DNA of 64,000 bases from Dyella sp. OK004 (GTDB lineage Bacteria; Pseudomonadota; Gammaproteobacteria; Xanthomonadales; Rhodanobacteraceae): positions 186,001 through 250,000 of the forward strand of contig NZ_FOZI01000005.1 in assembly GCF_900114495.1 (NCBI RefSeq), in the 5' to 3' direction. Positions 9,258 to 19,637 of the stretch are shown one piece after another. The translations under genes and the position numbers were made by a program. Every line of letters begins with the position of its first letter. Position 1 is the first letter of the stretch. The notes beneath the pieces were generated by a model. That model did not search any database. It saw only the letters and a list, made by a program, of their open reading frames with translations, and had not been told where the DNA came from.

Positions 9258-10909
9258 AATCCATCAAACCTTTTTTCGGCCAGGGACTGTCCATGCGCTT
9301 ATCGTTTATCCGGCGCGCGCTGCTCGCGGCGTGCGCCTGTGTGTTCACGGGTTCCGTATTCGCGGCTGAGCTGCCGAAGGTCGTTAGCGATAACGGCCGC
9401 CATGCGCTATTCGTGGATGGCAAGCCGTATCTGATCCTCGGTGCGCAGGTGAACAACTCCAGCAACTGGCCGGACATGCTCGGCGAGGTGTGGCCGGCGA
9501 TCGAGCGGATGCAGGCCAATACGGTGCAGGTGCCGATCGCGTGGGAGCAGATCGAGTCGAAGGAAGGGCAGTTCGATTTCAGTTTTCTTGACACTTTGGT
9601 GGCGCAGGCGCGCGAGCATCGCGTGCGGCTGGTGTTGTTGTGGTTCGCCACCTGGAAGAACAACGGGCCGGCCTATGCGCCGTCGTGGGTGAAGCTGGAT
9701 AACCGCCGCTTTCCGCGCATGATCAGCCGCGAGGGCAAGCAGCTTGGTTCGCTGTCGCCGCATGCCGCGGCCACGCTGGAGGCGGATCGCAAGGCCTTCG
9801 TACAGCTAATGACGCATTTGCGTGCGCTCGATGGCGAGCAGCACACCGTCATCATGGTGCAGGTGGAGAACGAGTCCGGCACCTACGGCACCGACCGCGA
9901 TCACTCGCCCACTGCGGACGCGCTGTTCGCCGGCAAGGTGCCGGAGCCGCTGCTGCAGGCGAGCGGCAAGGCGGCAGGCAGCTGGAGCCAGGTGTTTGGC
10001 GTGGATGCGGCTGAGTATTTCCAGGCATGGTCGGTGGCGCACTACATCGGCCAGGTCGCCGCTGCAGGCAAGGCGGTGTATCCGCTGCCAATGTACGTCA
10101 ACGCGGCGCTGCGCGATCCGTTCAAGCCCGGCCTTCCCGGTGGCTATGCCAGCGGTGGGCCTACTGACAACGTGCTGCATGTTTGGAAAGCCGCGGCACC
10201 CGCGCTGGATCTGCTGGCGCCCGACATCTATCTGCGCGATTACCCGCGATACACCGCCGTGCTGGAGCGCTACGCGCGCAAGGACAATCCGCTGTTGGTC
10301 GCCGAGACCGGCAACGACAAGGTCTATGCGCGCTACCTGTACGCCGCGCTCGGCCATCGCGCCATCGGCTTCTCACCCTTCGGCATGGACTACAGCGGTT
10401 ACGCGAATTACCCGCTGGGCGCACGCAAGCTCGACGACGCCACGCTCGATGCATTCGCGGCCAACTATCGCGTGCTGGCGCCGATGGCCAGCGAGATCGC
10501 CGCCGCTGGTTACGCCAATCAGCTATGGGGCGCGGCCGAGCCGGAAGCCACGCACGAACAGACACTGGATCTCGGCGACTGGCAGGTGCATCTCGGCTAT
10601 GGCCAGTTGCAGTTCGGTGTGGAGCCGCCGCAAGGCAATGCGGAGCTCGACGGTGGCGTGCTGATCGCCCGCCTCGGTCCCGACGAATATCTGGTGACCG
10701 GCCGCAACGTGCGCGTGAATTTTTTTCCGGGCCGCGAACGCAAGGACATCCACTTTCTGCTCGATCGTGTCGAAGAGGGCCATTACGACCATGGCCGCTG
10801 GATCTTCCGTCGCCTGTGGAACGGCGACCAGACCGACTACGGTTTGAATTTCACCGGCCAGCCGCAGGTGCTGCGGGTGAAGCTGGCCACGTTGAGAACC
10901 GGTTCTTAA
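9254..10909 (+). CDS. GH35 beta-galactosidase with C-terminal DUF5597-type domain
   Basis: 551 residues. A signal peptide spans about residues 1-38; an internal ATG at 9293 would give a shorter, more conventional signal. The family motifs are clear: acid/base Glu207 in MVQVENES and probable nucleophile Glu351 in LLVAETGN on a TIM barrel, followed by a C-terminal domain resembling DUF5597. Proteins of this layout include Cellvibrio japonicus Bgl35A, which strips galactose from xyloglucan oligosaccharides. Starts with ATGA overlap to the GH74 stop and is followed after 8 bases by the GH3 gene, so it belongs to the same transcript. Periplasmic or outer-surface action is inferred from the signal peptide. 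Confidence 0.9.
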   Translation: MKSIKPFFGQGLSMRLSFIRRALLAACACVFTGSVFAAELPKVVSDNGRHALFVDGKPYLILGAQVNNSSNWPDMLGEVWPAIERMQANTVQVPIAWEQIESKEGQFDFSFLDTLVAQAREHRVRLVLLWFATWKNNGPAYAPSWVKLDNRRFPRMISREGKQLGSLSPHAAATLEADRKAFVQLMTHLRALDGEQHTVIMVQVENESGTYGTDRDHSPTADALFAGKVPEPLLQASGKAAGSWSQVFGVDAAEYFQAWSVAHYIGQVAAAGKAVYPLPMYVNAALRDPFKPGLPGGYASGGPTDNVLHVWKAAAPALDLLAPDIYLRDYPRYTAVLERYARKDNPLLVAETGNDKVYARYLYAALGHRAIGFSPFGMDYSGYANYPLGARKLDDATLDAFAANYRVLAPMASEIAAAGYANQLWGAAEPEATHEQTLDLGDWQVHLGYGQLQFGVEPPQGNAELDGGVLIARLGPDEYLVTGRNVRVNFFPGRERKDIHFLLDRVEEGHYDHGRWIFRRLWNGDQTDYGLNFTGQPQVLRVKLATLRTGS

Positions 10910-10917
10910 GGAACTTC

Positions 10918-13443
10918 ATGCGCAAGACCTTGCTCGCATGGGCGCTATTGGCGTCCGTATCCACCGTCACTCAAGCCGCCGATTTCGCGCTGCCGCCACC
11001 GAACGATGTCAGGGTGGAGCAACGCGTGGAAAGCCTGCTCGGCAAACTCACGCTGGAACAGAAGGTGGCGCTGTTGGGCGGCGTGGACAATTTTTCTACA
11101 CGGGACATTCCGGCGATTGGCCTGCCACGCATCGGCATGTCCGATGGCCCCATTGGCGTGCGTGCGCCAGGGCCCTCCAACGCCTACGCTGCCGGTATCG
11201 GCCTGGCCGCGAGCTGGGATCCGGCACTGGCCAAGCGCGTGGGTGATTCGATGGGGCGCGATGCGCGGGCGCGCGGCGTGGGTTTCCTGCTTGGCCCCGG
11301 CGTAAATATGTATCGCGCGCCACAGAACGGCCGCGGCATGGAGTACTACGGCGAAGATCCGTATCTCGCGGGCAAGATCGCGGTGGGGTTGATTCGCGGT
11401 GTGCAAGGGCAAGGTGTGGTCGCCACCGTCAAACACTTCGCGGCCAATAACTCGGAGTACGACCGCCGCCACCTCGACACGCTGATCGACGAACGCACCC
11501 TGCGCGAAATCTATTTGCCGGCGTTCGAGATGGCGGTGAAGGAAGGGCAGGTGGGCGCGGTGATGAGCAGCTACAACCTGGTCAATGGGGATTATCTCGC
11601 CGAGAACCGCGGCATCAGTCACGGCATCCTGAAACAGGAGTGGGGCTTCAACGGTCTCTTCATGTCCGACTGGGGCGCCACACACGACGGCATCAAGGCC
11701 TTCAAGGCCGGCCTGGATCTGGAAATGCCCGCGCCCGAAGCGATGAAGCCGGGGCTGATCCTGGATGGCCTGCGCAACGGCATGCTGTCGCGCGACGACC
11801 TCGACGACAAGACGCGGCGCCTGCTGCGTACAGCGGTGCGTTTCGGCTTCCTCGACCGTGCGTCGCGCGATTACGGCATGCCGCTGCTCGGCCGTGAGGC
11901 CCAACAGGTGGCGCTGGATTCCGCGCGCGAAGCGCTGGTGTTGTTGAAGAACGAGCACGACACCCTGCCGTTTGACGCCAACCGCATGAAGACCATCGCG
12001 GTGATCGGCCCGGCCGCGCATCCCGGTGCCGGCAGCGCGGGCGGCAGTTCACATATCGATGCGTTCCGCACCGCGAGCATTCTCACCGGCGTGGTGGATC
12101 AAGCCGGCGAAAAAGTGCGGGTGCTGTACAGCCGCGGCCTGCCGAGCACCGATGAGGTATTCAAGAAGGAAGGATTCACTACTGACGAGGGTCATGGCGG
12201 CCTGCTGCGCGAAACTTTCGGCAATCCGGATTTCGCCGGCAAGCCGATCGATCGCACGGTGAACGGCAAGGTCGATCAGTGGAAGCCGGAGCTGTGGACC
12301 ACACCGGCCATCGAGCGCCAGAGCATTCGCTGGAGCGGCCGCTATGTGCCGCGCACGACTGGCAAGTACCTGTTCCTCACCGCCGCGGCGAGCAATGACA
12401 CTTACACGCTGTACCTCGATGGCAAGCCAGCGATCGAGCAGCCGCTGCGCGAAGGCCAGGCACCGCACTACACCGAAGTGTCGCTGCAGGCCGGCAAGGC
12501 AGTGGAAGTGCGGCTCGACTACCGCCCCGACGTCAGCTACAGCCGCATGAGCTTGGGCGCCATCGCGGTGGACGAAATGATTCCGGAAGACGCGCGCAAG
12601 ATGGCGGCGATGGCTGATGCCGCCGTGGTCGCGGTGGGTTACGACGCTACCTCGGAGAGTGAAGCCTTCGATCGCAGCTTCGATCTGCCATGGGGGCAGG
12701 AAGCATTGATCGAAGCCGTGGCAGCGGCCAACAAACGCACCGTCGTCACCGTGACCTCCGGCGGCGCGTACGCCACCGATCGCTGGCTGGACAAAGTGCC
12801 GGCGCTGATTCAGAACTGGTATCCGGGCGACGAGGGCGGCGAGGCCATTGCCGAGGTGCTGTTCGGCAAGCGTTCGCCGGAAGGCAAGTTGCCGATCAGC
12901 TTCGAGCATCGCTGGCAGGACAACCCCACGCACGATTTCTATGATGCGACCAAAGGCGCGTCCGGGCAGCCAACGGTGCGTTATGGCGAAGGCGTGTTCC
13001 TGGGCTATCGCTGGTACACCAGCCATCCGCACCAGACGCAGCCGCTGTTCGCATTCGGCCATGGGCTTTCGTATACGCGCTTCGATTTCAGCAACCTCAC
13101 ACTGTCGCCGGCCAGGCCGACCACGGATGGACCGGTGACGGTGTCGTTCGACGTGCGCAACAGCGGCGCGCGTGAAGGCGCCGAAGTGGCGCAGGTCTAT
13201 GTGGGTGATCCGTCCGCCGCCGTGCCGCGCCCAGCGATGGAGCTGAAGGCCTTCAGCAAAGTGCGGCTGACGCCTGGCCAGACGCAGCACGTCACGCTCA
13301 CTCTGGATCGCCGCGCGTTCGCTTATTACGACGTGAAAGGCCACGGCTGGAAGGTCGACCCGGGCCGCTTCCGCATCTATGTCGGCAATGCCTCCGACCG
13401 TACCCCGCTTACCGCCGATTTCACGCTTGGGAAACAGCCATGA
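10918..13443 (+). CDS. GH3 beta-glucosidase with inserted PA14 domain
   Basis: 841 residues from ATG 10918, preceded by AAGGAA at 6 bases. A larger open frame runs back into the GH35 gene in another frame and is not used. A signal peptide ends near TQA-AD (residue 20). The GH3 barrel has KHFAANNSE and nucleophile Asp251 in FMSDWGATHD; the second domain contains the SEAFDRSFDLP acid/base region. A PA14-type segment (about residues 420-550, SGRYVPRTTGKYLF) interrupts the catalytic part and a fibronectin III-like domain closes the protein. It likely hydrolyses terminal beta-glucose from xyloglucan oligosaccharides after side-chain removal; beta-xylosidase activity is an alternative in GH3. Confidence 0.9.
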   Translation: MRKTLLAWALLASVSTVTQAADFALPPPNDVRVEQRVESLLGKLTLEQKVALLGGVDNFSTRDIPAIGLPRIGMSDGPIGVRAPGPSNAYAAGIGLAASWDPALAKRVGDSMGRDARARGVGFLLGPGVNMYRAPQNGRGMEYYGEDPYLAGKIAVGLIRGVQGQGVVATVKHFAANNSEYDRRHLDTLIDERTLREIYLPAFEMAVKEGQVGAVMSSYNLVNGDYLAENRGISHGILKQEWGFNGLFMSDWGATHDGIKAFKAGLDLEMPAPEAMKPGLILDGLRNGMLSRDDLDDKTRRLLRTAVRFGFLDRASRDYGMPLLGREAQQVALDSAREALVLLKNEHDTLPFDANRMKTIAVIGPAAHPGAGSAGGSSHIDAFRTASILTGVVDQAGEKVRVLYSRGLPSTDEVFKKEGFTTDEGHGGLLRETFGNPDFAGKPIDRTVNGKVDQWKPELWTTPAIERQSIRWSGRYVPRTTGKYLFLTAAASNDTYTLYLDGKPAIEQPLREGQAPHYTEVSLQAGKAVEVRLDYRPDVSYSRMSLGAIAVDEMIPEDARKMAAMADAAVVAVGYDATSESEAFDRSFDLPWGQEALIEAVAAANKRTVVTVTSGGAYATDRWLDKVPALIQNWYPGDEGGEAIAEVLFGKRSPEGKLPISFEHRWQDNPTHDFYDATKGASGQPTVRYGEGVFLGYRWYTSHPHQTQPLFAFGHGLSYTRFDFSNLTLSPARPTTDGPVTVSFDVRNSGAREGAEVAQVYVGDPSAAVPRPAMELKAFSKVRLTPGQTQHVTLTLDRRAFAYYDVKGHGWKVDPGRFRIYVGNASDRTPLTADFTLGKQP

Positions 13444-16307
13444 TCCATCCGACGCTGAAGTGCTTTCCGCTATGTGCCGTCGCGCTCGCCGTACTGGCGG
13501 GCTGTGGTAAGTCGCCTTCCACCGAAGGCGCGGCCGCCGGCAGTCATGCGCAGAAGCTGGATGACGGCGTGATCGTGCGCCTCGACGGTTCACCGCAGAA
13601 GGTGCGCCTGCAATTGGTGGACGAGCGCATCGTGCATGTCACCGCCACACCCGACGGCAACTTCGATCTGCCATTCAGCCTGATGGCGCTGAAGAGCGGT
13701 GGCGATACGCGCTTCACCTTCAGCGAAAGCGCAGACGCGGTGACGTTGAAGACCGCGAAGCTGTCCGCGCAGGTGTCGCTGCGCGACGGCGCGGTGCATT
13801 TCTTCGATGCCGCCGGCAAGCCGGTGCTGGCCGAGCGCGCGGGTGGACGCAGCTTCGAGCCGACCATGGTCGACGGCAAGCCGTTCTACGCGATCCGCCA
13901 GCGCTTCGACTCGCCGGATGACGAGGCGTTCTACGGTCTGGGCCAGCACCAGAATCGCCAGATGAACTACAAGGGCGAGGATGTGGAACTGGCCCAGCAC
14001 AACATCGACGTAGGTATTCCGTTCGTGGTGTCGTCGCGCAACTACGGCCTGCTGTGGGACAACAACTCGATCACCCGTTTCGGCGATCCGCGCGAGTACC
14101 AGCCGCTGAGTCAGTCGCTCAAGGTGTACGACGCCGAAGGGAAGCAGGGCGGCCTTACCGCGAGCTATTACGTGGGTGATGCGCTCAAGCTGAAGCGCGT
14201 CGAGACGCAGCCGGACTACCAGTACATCAAGGATCTCAAACAGTGGCCCGCCGAGTCGCCGGCCAAGACCACCAGCAAGGTGGTGTGGGAAGGCAGCATC
14301 GAACCGACGGTGTCGGGCGAGCACAAGTTCCGCTTGTATTCGAGCAGTTACGCCAAGGTCTTTCTCGACGGCAAGCCGGTGTACGACGACTGGCGGCAGA
14401 ACTGGAATCCTTGGTACCACAACCTGCGCCTACCGATGGAAGCAGGCAGCCGCCACAGTCTGCGCATCGAATGGGAGCCTGACAGCGGTTACCTCACCTT
14501 GCTGCATCTCGATCCGCTGACGGGCGGCGAGCAGAGCGAGCTGTCGCTGTTCTCCGAGCTGGGGCATGCGGTGGATTATTACTTTGTCGCGGGCGACAAC
14601 CTCGACCAGGTCATTGCCGGCTATCGCGCGATCACCGGCAAGGCCATCATGCTGCCGCGCTGGGCCTACGGTTTCTGGCAGAGCCGCGAACGCTACAAGA
14701 CGCAAGCCGAGATTCTCGATACCGCCAAGCGCTACCGCGAACTGGGCCTGCCCATCGACAACATCGTGGAAGACTGGAGCTACTGGCCCGAGGCCGCCTG
14801 GGGCTCGCACGACTTCGACGCCGCGCGTTTCCCCAACCCCAAGGGCATGCTCGACCAGCTGCACGCGATGCACATGCAGCTGATGATCTCGGTGTGGCCC
14901 AAGTTCTATCCCACCACCAAGAACTACCAGGAACTCGACGCCAAGGGCTACATCTACCGCCGCAACGTGGAGCAGGGTGAGCTGGACTGGATTGGCAAGG
15001 GCTATCTGAATTCGTTCTACGATCCGTATGCGAAGGAAGCGCGCCAGATCTACTGGAGGCAGATCCACGACAAACTCGGTGTGCTGGGTATGGACGGCTG
15101 GTGGCTCGACGCCTCCGAGCCTGATATCCATTCCAATGTCGACATCGCCGAGCGGAAGCTGCGCATGGGCCCGACCGCACTTGGCCCTGGCGCCGCGTTC
15201 TTCAACTCGTACCCGCTGATGCACACCACTGGCGTGTATGAGGGCTCGCGCGAAAACAATCCGGATCGCCGCGTGTTCATCCTGACCCGCTCAGCCTTCG
15301 CCGGCCAGCAGCGCAACGCCGCGGCGACATGGAGCGGCGACGTCGTCTCGCGCTGGAGCAATCTGCACGACCAGATTTCCGCCGGCATCAACTTCTCCAT
15401 GTCCGGCATTCCCAACTGGACCACCGACATCGGCGGCTTCGCCCTGGAGAAACGCTACGAGACCGCCACCCCCACCGCGGCCGATCTCGCCGAGTGGCGC
15501 GAACTCAACTTGCGCTGGTTCCAGTTCGGCACCTTCAGCCCGCTGTTCCGCTCGCACGGGCAATTGCCATACCGCGAGATCTACAACCTCGCGTCACCCG
15601 GCACGCCCCTGTACGAAGCGCTCGCCTACTACGACCGCCTGCGCTATCGCCTCATGCCGTACATCTACACCCTCGCCGGCGACACCTACTGGAAAGACGG
15701 CAGCATCATGCGCGGCCTGCCGATGGACTTCCCCGGCGACGCCAACGTGCACAACATCAACGACGAATACCTCTTCGGCCCCGCCTTCCTCGTCGCCCCC
15801 GTCACCGAATACCGCGCCACCTCCCGCCAGGTCTACCTGCCCGCAGGCACCGCCTGGTACGACTTCCACAGCGGCCACCGCTACGACGGCGGCACTACCA
15901 TCACCGCCGACGCACCACCGGAACGCATGCCCCTGTTCGTCCGCGCCGGCGCCATCGTACCGACCGGCCTCGCCATCCAATACACCGGCCAACAACCCGA
16001 CGCACCCATCACCCTGCTCATCTACAGCGGTGGCAATGGCCAGTTCTCCCTCTACGAAGACGAAGGCACCAACTACGGCTACGAGAAGGGGCACTACTCG
16101 CGCATACCGCTCAGCTATGACGAAAGCAGCAGCACGCTGACCTTGGGTAAGCGCGAAGGCGATGGGAGTGGGGCGCCGGCGAAGCGGAAGTTTGTGATTC
16201 GGTGGATCGAGGGTGGTAAGCCGAATGCCGATGGCAATGATGCGAGTGGCGATATCAACGTTGAGTACGACGGAGCAGAGCAGAAAGTGGCGTTGAAGAC
16301 CAAGTAG
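13440..16307 (+). CDS. GH31 alpha-xylosidase lipoprotein with PA14 domain
   Basis: 955 residues, overlapping the GH3 stop by ATGA. The N-terminus is a lipoprotein signal with lipobox LAGC, so it is probably anchored in a membrane leaflet facing the periplasm or surface. GH31 features: nucleophile Asp557 in DGWWLDASEPD, acid/base Asp634 in TWSGDVVSRW, and the SGIPNWTTDIGGF segment. A PA14 insert (about residues 235-360, SASYYV-like start and GEHKFRLYSSSYAKVFLDG) is shared with Cellvibrio japonicus Xyl31A, an alpha-xylosidase for large xyloglucan oligosaccharides. The product D-xylose is handled by the genes that follow. Last gene of the plus-strand xyloglucan block. Confidence 0.92.
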   Translation: MIHPTLKCFPLCAVALAVLAGCGKSPSTEGAAAGSHAQKLDDGVIVRLDGSPQKVRLQLVDERIVHVTATPDGNFDLPFSLMALKSGGDTRFTFSESADAVTLKTAKLSAQVSLRDGAVHFFDAAGKPVLAERAGGRSFEPTMVDGKPFYAIRQRFDSPDDEAFYGLGQHQNRQMNYKGEDVELAQHNIDVGIPFVVSSRNYGLLWDNNSITRFGDPREYQPLSQSLKVYDAEGKQGGLTASYYVGDALKLKRVETQPDYQYIKDLKQWPAESPAKTTSKVVWEGSIEPTVSGEHKFRLYSSSYAKVFLDGKPVYDDWRQNWNPWYHNLRLPMEAGSRHSLRIEWEPDSGYLTLLHLDPLTGGEQSELSLFSELGHAVDYYFVAGDNLDQVIAGYRAITGKAIMLPRWAYGFWQSRERYKTQAEILDTAKRYRELGLPIDNIVEDWSYWPEAAWGSHDFDAARFPNPKGMLDQLHAMHMQLMISVWPKFYPTTKNYQELDAKGYIYRRNVEQGELDWIGKGYLNSFYDPYAKEARQIYWRQIHDKLGVLGMDGWWLDASEPDIHSNVDIAERKLRMGPTALGPGAAFFNSYPLMHTTGVYEGSRENNPDRRVFILTRSAFAGQQRNAAATWSGDVVSRWSNLHDQISAGINFSMSGIPNWTTDIGGFALEKRYETATPTAADLAEWRELNLRWFQFGTFSPLFRSHGQLPYREIYNLASPGTPLYEALAYYDRLRYRLMPYIYTLAGDTYWKDGSIMRGLPMDFPGDANVHNINDEYLFGPAFLVAPVTEYRATSRQVYLPAGTAWYDFHSGHRYDGGTTITADAPPERMPLFVRAGAIVPTGLAIQYTGQQPDAPITLLIYSGGNGQFSLYEDEGTNYGYEKGHYSRIPLSYDESSSTLTLGKREGDGSGAPAKRKFVIRWIEGGKPNADGNDASGDINVEYDGAEQKVALKTK

Positions 16308-16317
16308 CAACGCTATT

Positions 16318-16918
16318 TGTAGGAACCCATCGCGGTTTCCGATCGCCCTGCCTGCGTGAATCGCGCACAGGGTGCGCTCCTACAGACGTTCCGTAGCGGC
16401 GCTGTTCCGAGCACCCGCCCCTCACCCCAACCCTCTCCCCGGAGGGGAGAGGGAGCACCGCTTTTCTGCTCTTGCTAGGCGATGCGTAAGCGAGCCCGTG
16501 ACGGGTCCCCTGTGGAGCGGTGAGGGTTGGACGATCAGGCCCCGAAGGGGGCATCGGCACGGATGCCGATGCCTTTTCGACAGGACATGGATGTCCTGTC
16601 GAAAAGCCCGGCCAAGCCTCACGGACCCGCAGGCGTAGCCGGAGGGTGCGTAAGAGGGGTGCCTTTTCTTTTGGTTACTTTTCTTGACTCCGGGCATCCA
16701 TGCCCTCCGCCCTTCGGGCCAGCTGCGCTGTTCGCACCCGCTCCTGCGGGTGCGTGGGCAAGCAAAGAAAAGTGACTCGGCCTCCGGCAGGAGGACGAAA
16801 GCCCGCCGCAGGCGAGCTAGAATACGCAGACGCGACAACCGACCGACAACGCCACTGGATGACCAGCTTCGCTGTTGAAGAGCTCCTCCGGCCTACGCCG
16901 GAATGACGGAGTAGGCAG
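16318..16918 (+). repeat. Long composite intergenic repeat, copy B with extra hairpins
   Basis: Occupies the gene-free stretch 16308-16967. Block order matches copy A, but it carries additional palindromes: GCATCGGCA/TGCCGATGC (16551-16559 with 16564-16572) and a 16-bp perfect stem 16573-16588 with 16591-16606 around a 2-base loop. The stem arms corresponding to copy A are altered but still pair (CTTTTCTTT 16663-16671 or ACTTTTCTT 16677-16685 against AAAGAAAAGT 16764-16773), with about 80 bases inserted in the loop. A flanking unit at 16318-16383 (TGTAGGAAC ... GCTCCTACA) is another inverted pair, and a REP-like unit ends it near 16911. Confidence 0.8.
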
Positions 16919-16967
16919 GAGAGTCGCAAGACCGAACCCCCTTCCCGAAGGGATAGGGAGCAAAGCG

Positions 16968-18134
16968 CTAAGCGCGGGCCATCCCCAAAAACTGCCGCGG
17001 CGTGCAATTAAACTCCCGCCGAAACACCGCATACATATACTGCAACGACGTAAACCCACACCGCACCGCGACATCAGCCAGAGGAATCGAACTGTCCTTC
17101 AGCATCGCGCGCGCCATCTCCAGTTTGTGCTCCAAAATCGTCTGATGCACCGTCTGCTTCAACTCGCGCTTGAAATGCTCCTCAAGCAACGTGCGCGAAA
17201 TCCCCACATAGTCCGCCACCTGCTCAGTCTTGATGCCCAGGCAGGCGTATTGCCGGATGTAATGCCGCGCACGCATCACATGCGGGCTGCGCATCGGCTG
17301 ATGCAGGCTGCTGGCCTGCACGTTGATACCCACCGGCGGCACCAGCACGCGCGTGTTGGTGCAATCGCCACCGTGCAGCATCTGGTGCAACACCTGCGCG
17401 GCCATGCGGCCCATCTCTTCGGCGCCCTGCGTGACTGACGTCAGCGGGATGCGGCTGAGCAGCTGAGCCATCGGGTCGTTGTCGATGCCGACCACGGCGA
17501 TCTGTTCGGGAACCGGCACATCGGCGACTACACAGGCCTGCAGCAATTGGCGTGCGCGGGCATCGGTAACGGCGATGACACCGATCGGCTTGGGCAGCGA
17601 TTTCACCCACGCCGCCATATCCTCCTGCGCGCGGCCCCAGCCACCCGCGCTGGTGGGCGAGCCGCGGTAGACCATGCCTTCCAGGCCGTCCGCATCGATC
17701 ATCTGCAGGAAGGCGGTTTCGCGTTCGTGCGCCCAGCGGTTGCCGGGTGAGGGCGGCAGGCCGTAGAAGGCGAAGCGCTGTAGACCCTGGGCGATCAGAT
17801 GGTCGTAGGCGAGGCGCACCAGCTTGGTGTTGTCGGTAGCGACATACGGTGTGTTGGGCGGGTACTGGCTGTCGTCGGCGTAAGAGCCGCCCACCGCGAC
17901 CACCGGCATGGGCAGATGGGTAAGCGTCTCAGCTACGGCGGGGTCGTCGAAGTCGGCGATGATGCCGTCGCCGCGCCAGTGCTGGATGCCCAGCGTGCGG
18001 CAGCGGAAATCCTCTTCCATGAAGAGGTCCCATTCGACGCGGGTAGATTTGAGGTATTGACCGATGCCGGAGATGACCTGGCGGTCATAGACCTTATTGG
18101 CGTTGAACAGCAGGGCGATGCGATGCGGCGACAT
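16968..18134 (-). CDS. xylR: Xylose-responsive activator XylR (AraC family)
   Basis: 388 residues from ATG 18134 (MSPHRIALLFNANKVYDRQ), which matches the start of E. coli XylR; a GTG four codons earlier is possible. Residues 1-270 form a LacI-like periplasmic-binding fold for the sugar (DGIIADFDDP, VVAVGGSY, VVGIDNDPMAQLLSRIPLTSV), and the last 100 residues are an AraC double helix-turn-helix (LADVAVRCGFTSLQYMYAVFRREF). XylR binds D-xylose and activates xylose catabolic and transport genes. It is divergent from xylA with a 179-base shared region. This AraC-type regulator differs from the LacI-type XylR used by Xanthomonas. Confidence 0.93.
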   Translation of the reverse strand: MSPHRIALLFNANKVYDRQVISGIGQYLKSTRVEWDLFMEEDFRCRTLGIQHWRGDGIIADFDDPAVAETLTHLPMPVVAVGGSYADDSQYPPNTPYVATDNTKLVRLAYDHLIAQGLQRFAFYGLPPSPGNRWAHERETAFLQMIDADGLEGMVYRGSPTSAGGWGRAQEDMAAWVKSLPKPIGVIAVTDARARQLLQACVVADVPVPEQIAVVGIDNDPMAQLLSRIPLTSVTQGAEEMGRMAAQVLHQMLHGGDCTNTRVLVPPVGINVQASSLHQPMRSPHVMRARHYIRQYACLGIKTEQVADYVGISRTLLEEHFKRELKQTVHQTILEHKLEMARAMLKDSSIPLADVAVRCGFTSLQYMYAVFRREFNCTPRQFLGMARA

Positions 18135-18313
18135 GGGGCGTACCACTGGCTGTAACTAACGGCGGTTGCCGTGAAGTTCCGACGCTACCAGTTACGCAGG
18201 CATCAGGCATGACGCATCGCGACAGGGAAAAATAACCAAGGCGATGGCGGATTTCGCAATTGCGCCCCGATAGGCCCGACTGCAGCATCCAGGGCATTCA
18301 GGAGGCTTGTTTG
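18135..18313. promoter_or_regulatory. xylR-xylA divergent regulatory region
   Basis: 179 bases between divergent starts. It contains an AT-richer block (GGAAAAATAACC, near 18227) and a perfect 10-base palindrome CGCAATTGCG (18255-18264), candidates for a XylR site. GGAGG at 18301-18305 lies 8 bases before ATG 18314 and fixes the xylA start. No -10/-35 pair is assigned. Confidence 0.5.
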
Positions 18314-19630
18314 ATGACCTACTTCGATCACGTGGCGCCGATCCGCTACGCCGGCGCCGACGCTGCCGATTCCCTCGCATTCCGCCATTACGACCCATCC
18401 CGCCTGGTGCTTGGCAAGCGCATGGACGAGCATCTGCGCCTGGCGGTGTGTTATTGGCACAGCTTTGTGTGGCCGGGTGCGGACATGTTCGGCAGCGGCA
18501 CCTTTCAGCGCCCCTGGCAAGAAGCTGGCGACCCCATGCGCCAGGCTCGGGTGAAGGCCGATGCGGCGTTTGATTTCTTTGCCCGCCTGGGTGCGCCTTT
18601 CTACACGTTCCACGACACCGACGTGGCACCGGAGGGCGACAACCTCGCCGATTACGCACGCAACTTCGCCACGATGGTGGATGTGCTGGAAGCCAAGCAA
18701 GCCGAGACCGGCATGAAGTTGCTGTGGGGTACGGCCAACCTGTTCAGCCATCCGCGCTACGCGGCTGGCGCGGCCAGCAACCCGCAACCGGAAGTATTTG
18801 CGTATGCGGCCAGCCAGGTGTTTCACGCGATGGGCGCGACCAAGCGGCTGGGCGGCGCCAACTATGTGTTGTGGGGCGGTCGCGAGGGTTACGACACCTT
18901 GCTCAATACCGATCTGAGCCGCGAACGCGCGCAGCTCGGCCGCTTCTTCCAGATGGTGGTGGAGCACAAACACCGCATCGGCTTCAACGGCACCTTGCTG
19001 ATCGAGCCAAAGCCACAGGAGCCGACCAAGCACCAGTACGACTACGACAGCGCCACGGTGTACAGCTTCCTCAAGGAGTTTGGCCTGGAGAACGAGGTCA
19101 AGGTCAACCTGGAGGCGAACCACGCCACGCTGGCCGGGCATTCGTTCCATCACGAAGTGGCTACCGCGATCTCGCTGGGCATCTTCGGCAGCATCGACGC
19201 CAACCGCGGCGATCCGCAGAACGGCTGGGACACCGATCAGTTCCCGAACAGCGTGGAAGAGCTGACCCTGGTGACGTACGAGATCTTGCGCCACGGTGGT
19301 TTCACCACCGGCGGTTTCAATTTCGACACCAAGGTGCGCCGCCAGAGCAGCGATGCGGCGGATCTGTTCCACGGCCATATCGGCGCGATGGATGCGTTGG
19401 CGCTGGCACTGGATCGCGCCGCGGGCATGATCGAGCGCGATCTGCTGGCGGAGTTCAAGGCCGCGCGCTATGCCGGCTGGGATGGCGCGTTCGGCAAACA
19501 GATCCTGGATGGCGGCTTCAATCTGCAGACGCTGACGGAAGAGGCGGCCCGGCGCGATCTACGTCCGTCGCACATCTCCGGCCGGCAGGAATGGCTGGAG
19601 AATCTGGTCAACCGCTTTATCTACGGTTGA
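18314..19630 (+). CDS. xylA: D-xylose isomerase
   Basis: 438 residues from ATG 18314; the open frame extends upstream but the strong GGAGG decides this start. Class II xylose isomerase motifs: [13 protein letters not shown] (catalytic His and Asp), [18 protein letters not shown] (metal-binding Glu and substrate Lys), [17 protein letters not shown] and GSIDANRGD (metal ligands). It converts D-xylose to D-xylulose in the cytoplasm with divalent metal. The stop at 19630 is 7 bases from xylB, so it is the first gene of xylABFG(H). Confidence 0.97.
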   Translation: MTYFDHVAPIRYAGADAADSLAFRHYDPSRLVLGKRMDEHLRLAVCYWHSFVWPGADMFGSGTFQRPWQEAGDPMRQARVKADAAFDFFARLGAPFYTFHDTDVAPEGDNLADYARNFATMVDVLEAKQAETGMKLLWGTANLFSHPRYAAGAASNPQPEVFAYAASQVFHAMGATKRLGGANYVLWGGREGYDTLLNTDLSRERAQLGRFFQMVVEHKHRIGFNGTLLIEPKPQEPTKHQYDYDSATVYSFLKEFGLENEVKVNLEANHATLAGHSFHHEVATAISLGIFGSIDANRGDPQNGWDTDQFPNSVEELTLVTYEILRHGGFTTGGFNFDTKVRRQSSDAADLFHGHIGAMDALALALDRAAGMIERDLLAEFKAARYAGWDGAFGKQILDGGFNLQTLTEEAARRDLRPSHISGRQEWLENLVNRFIYG

Positions 19631-19637
19631 GCGGGTG

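Noticed and set aside
10183-10917. N-terminal extension of the GH3 frame into the GH35 gene
   Set aside because: Out of frame with GH35; the signal peptide and AAGGAA site start the gene at 10918.
12049-13593. 514-residue minus-strand frame
   Set aside because: Antisense to the GH3 gene; no recognisable fold.
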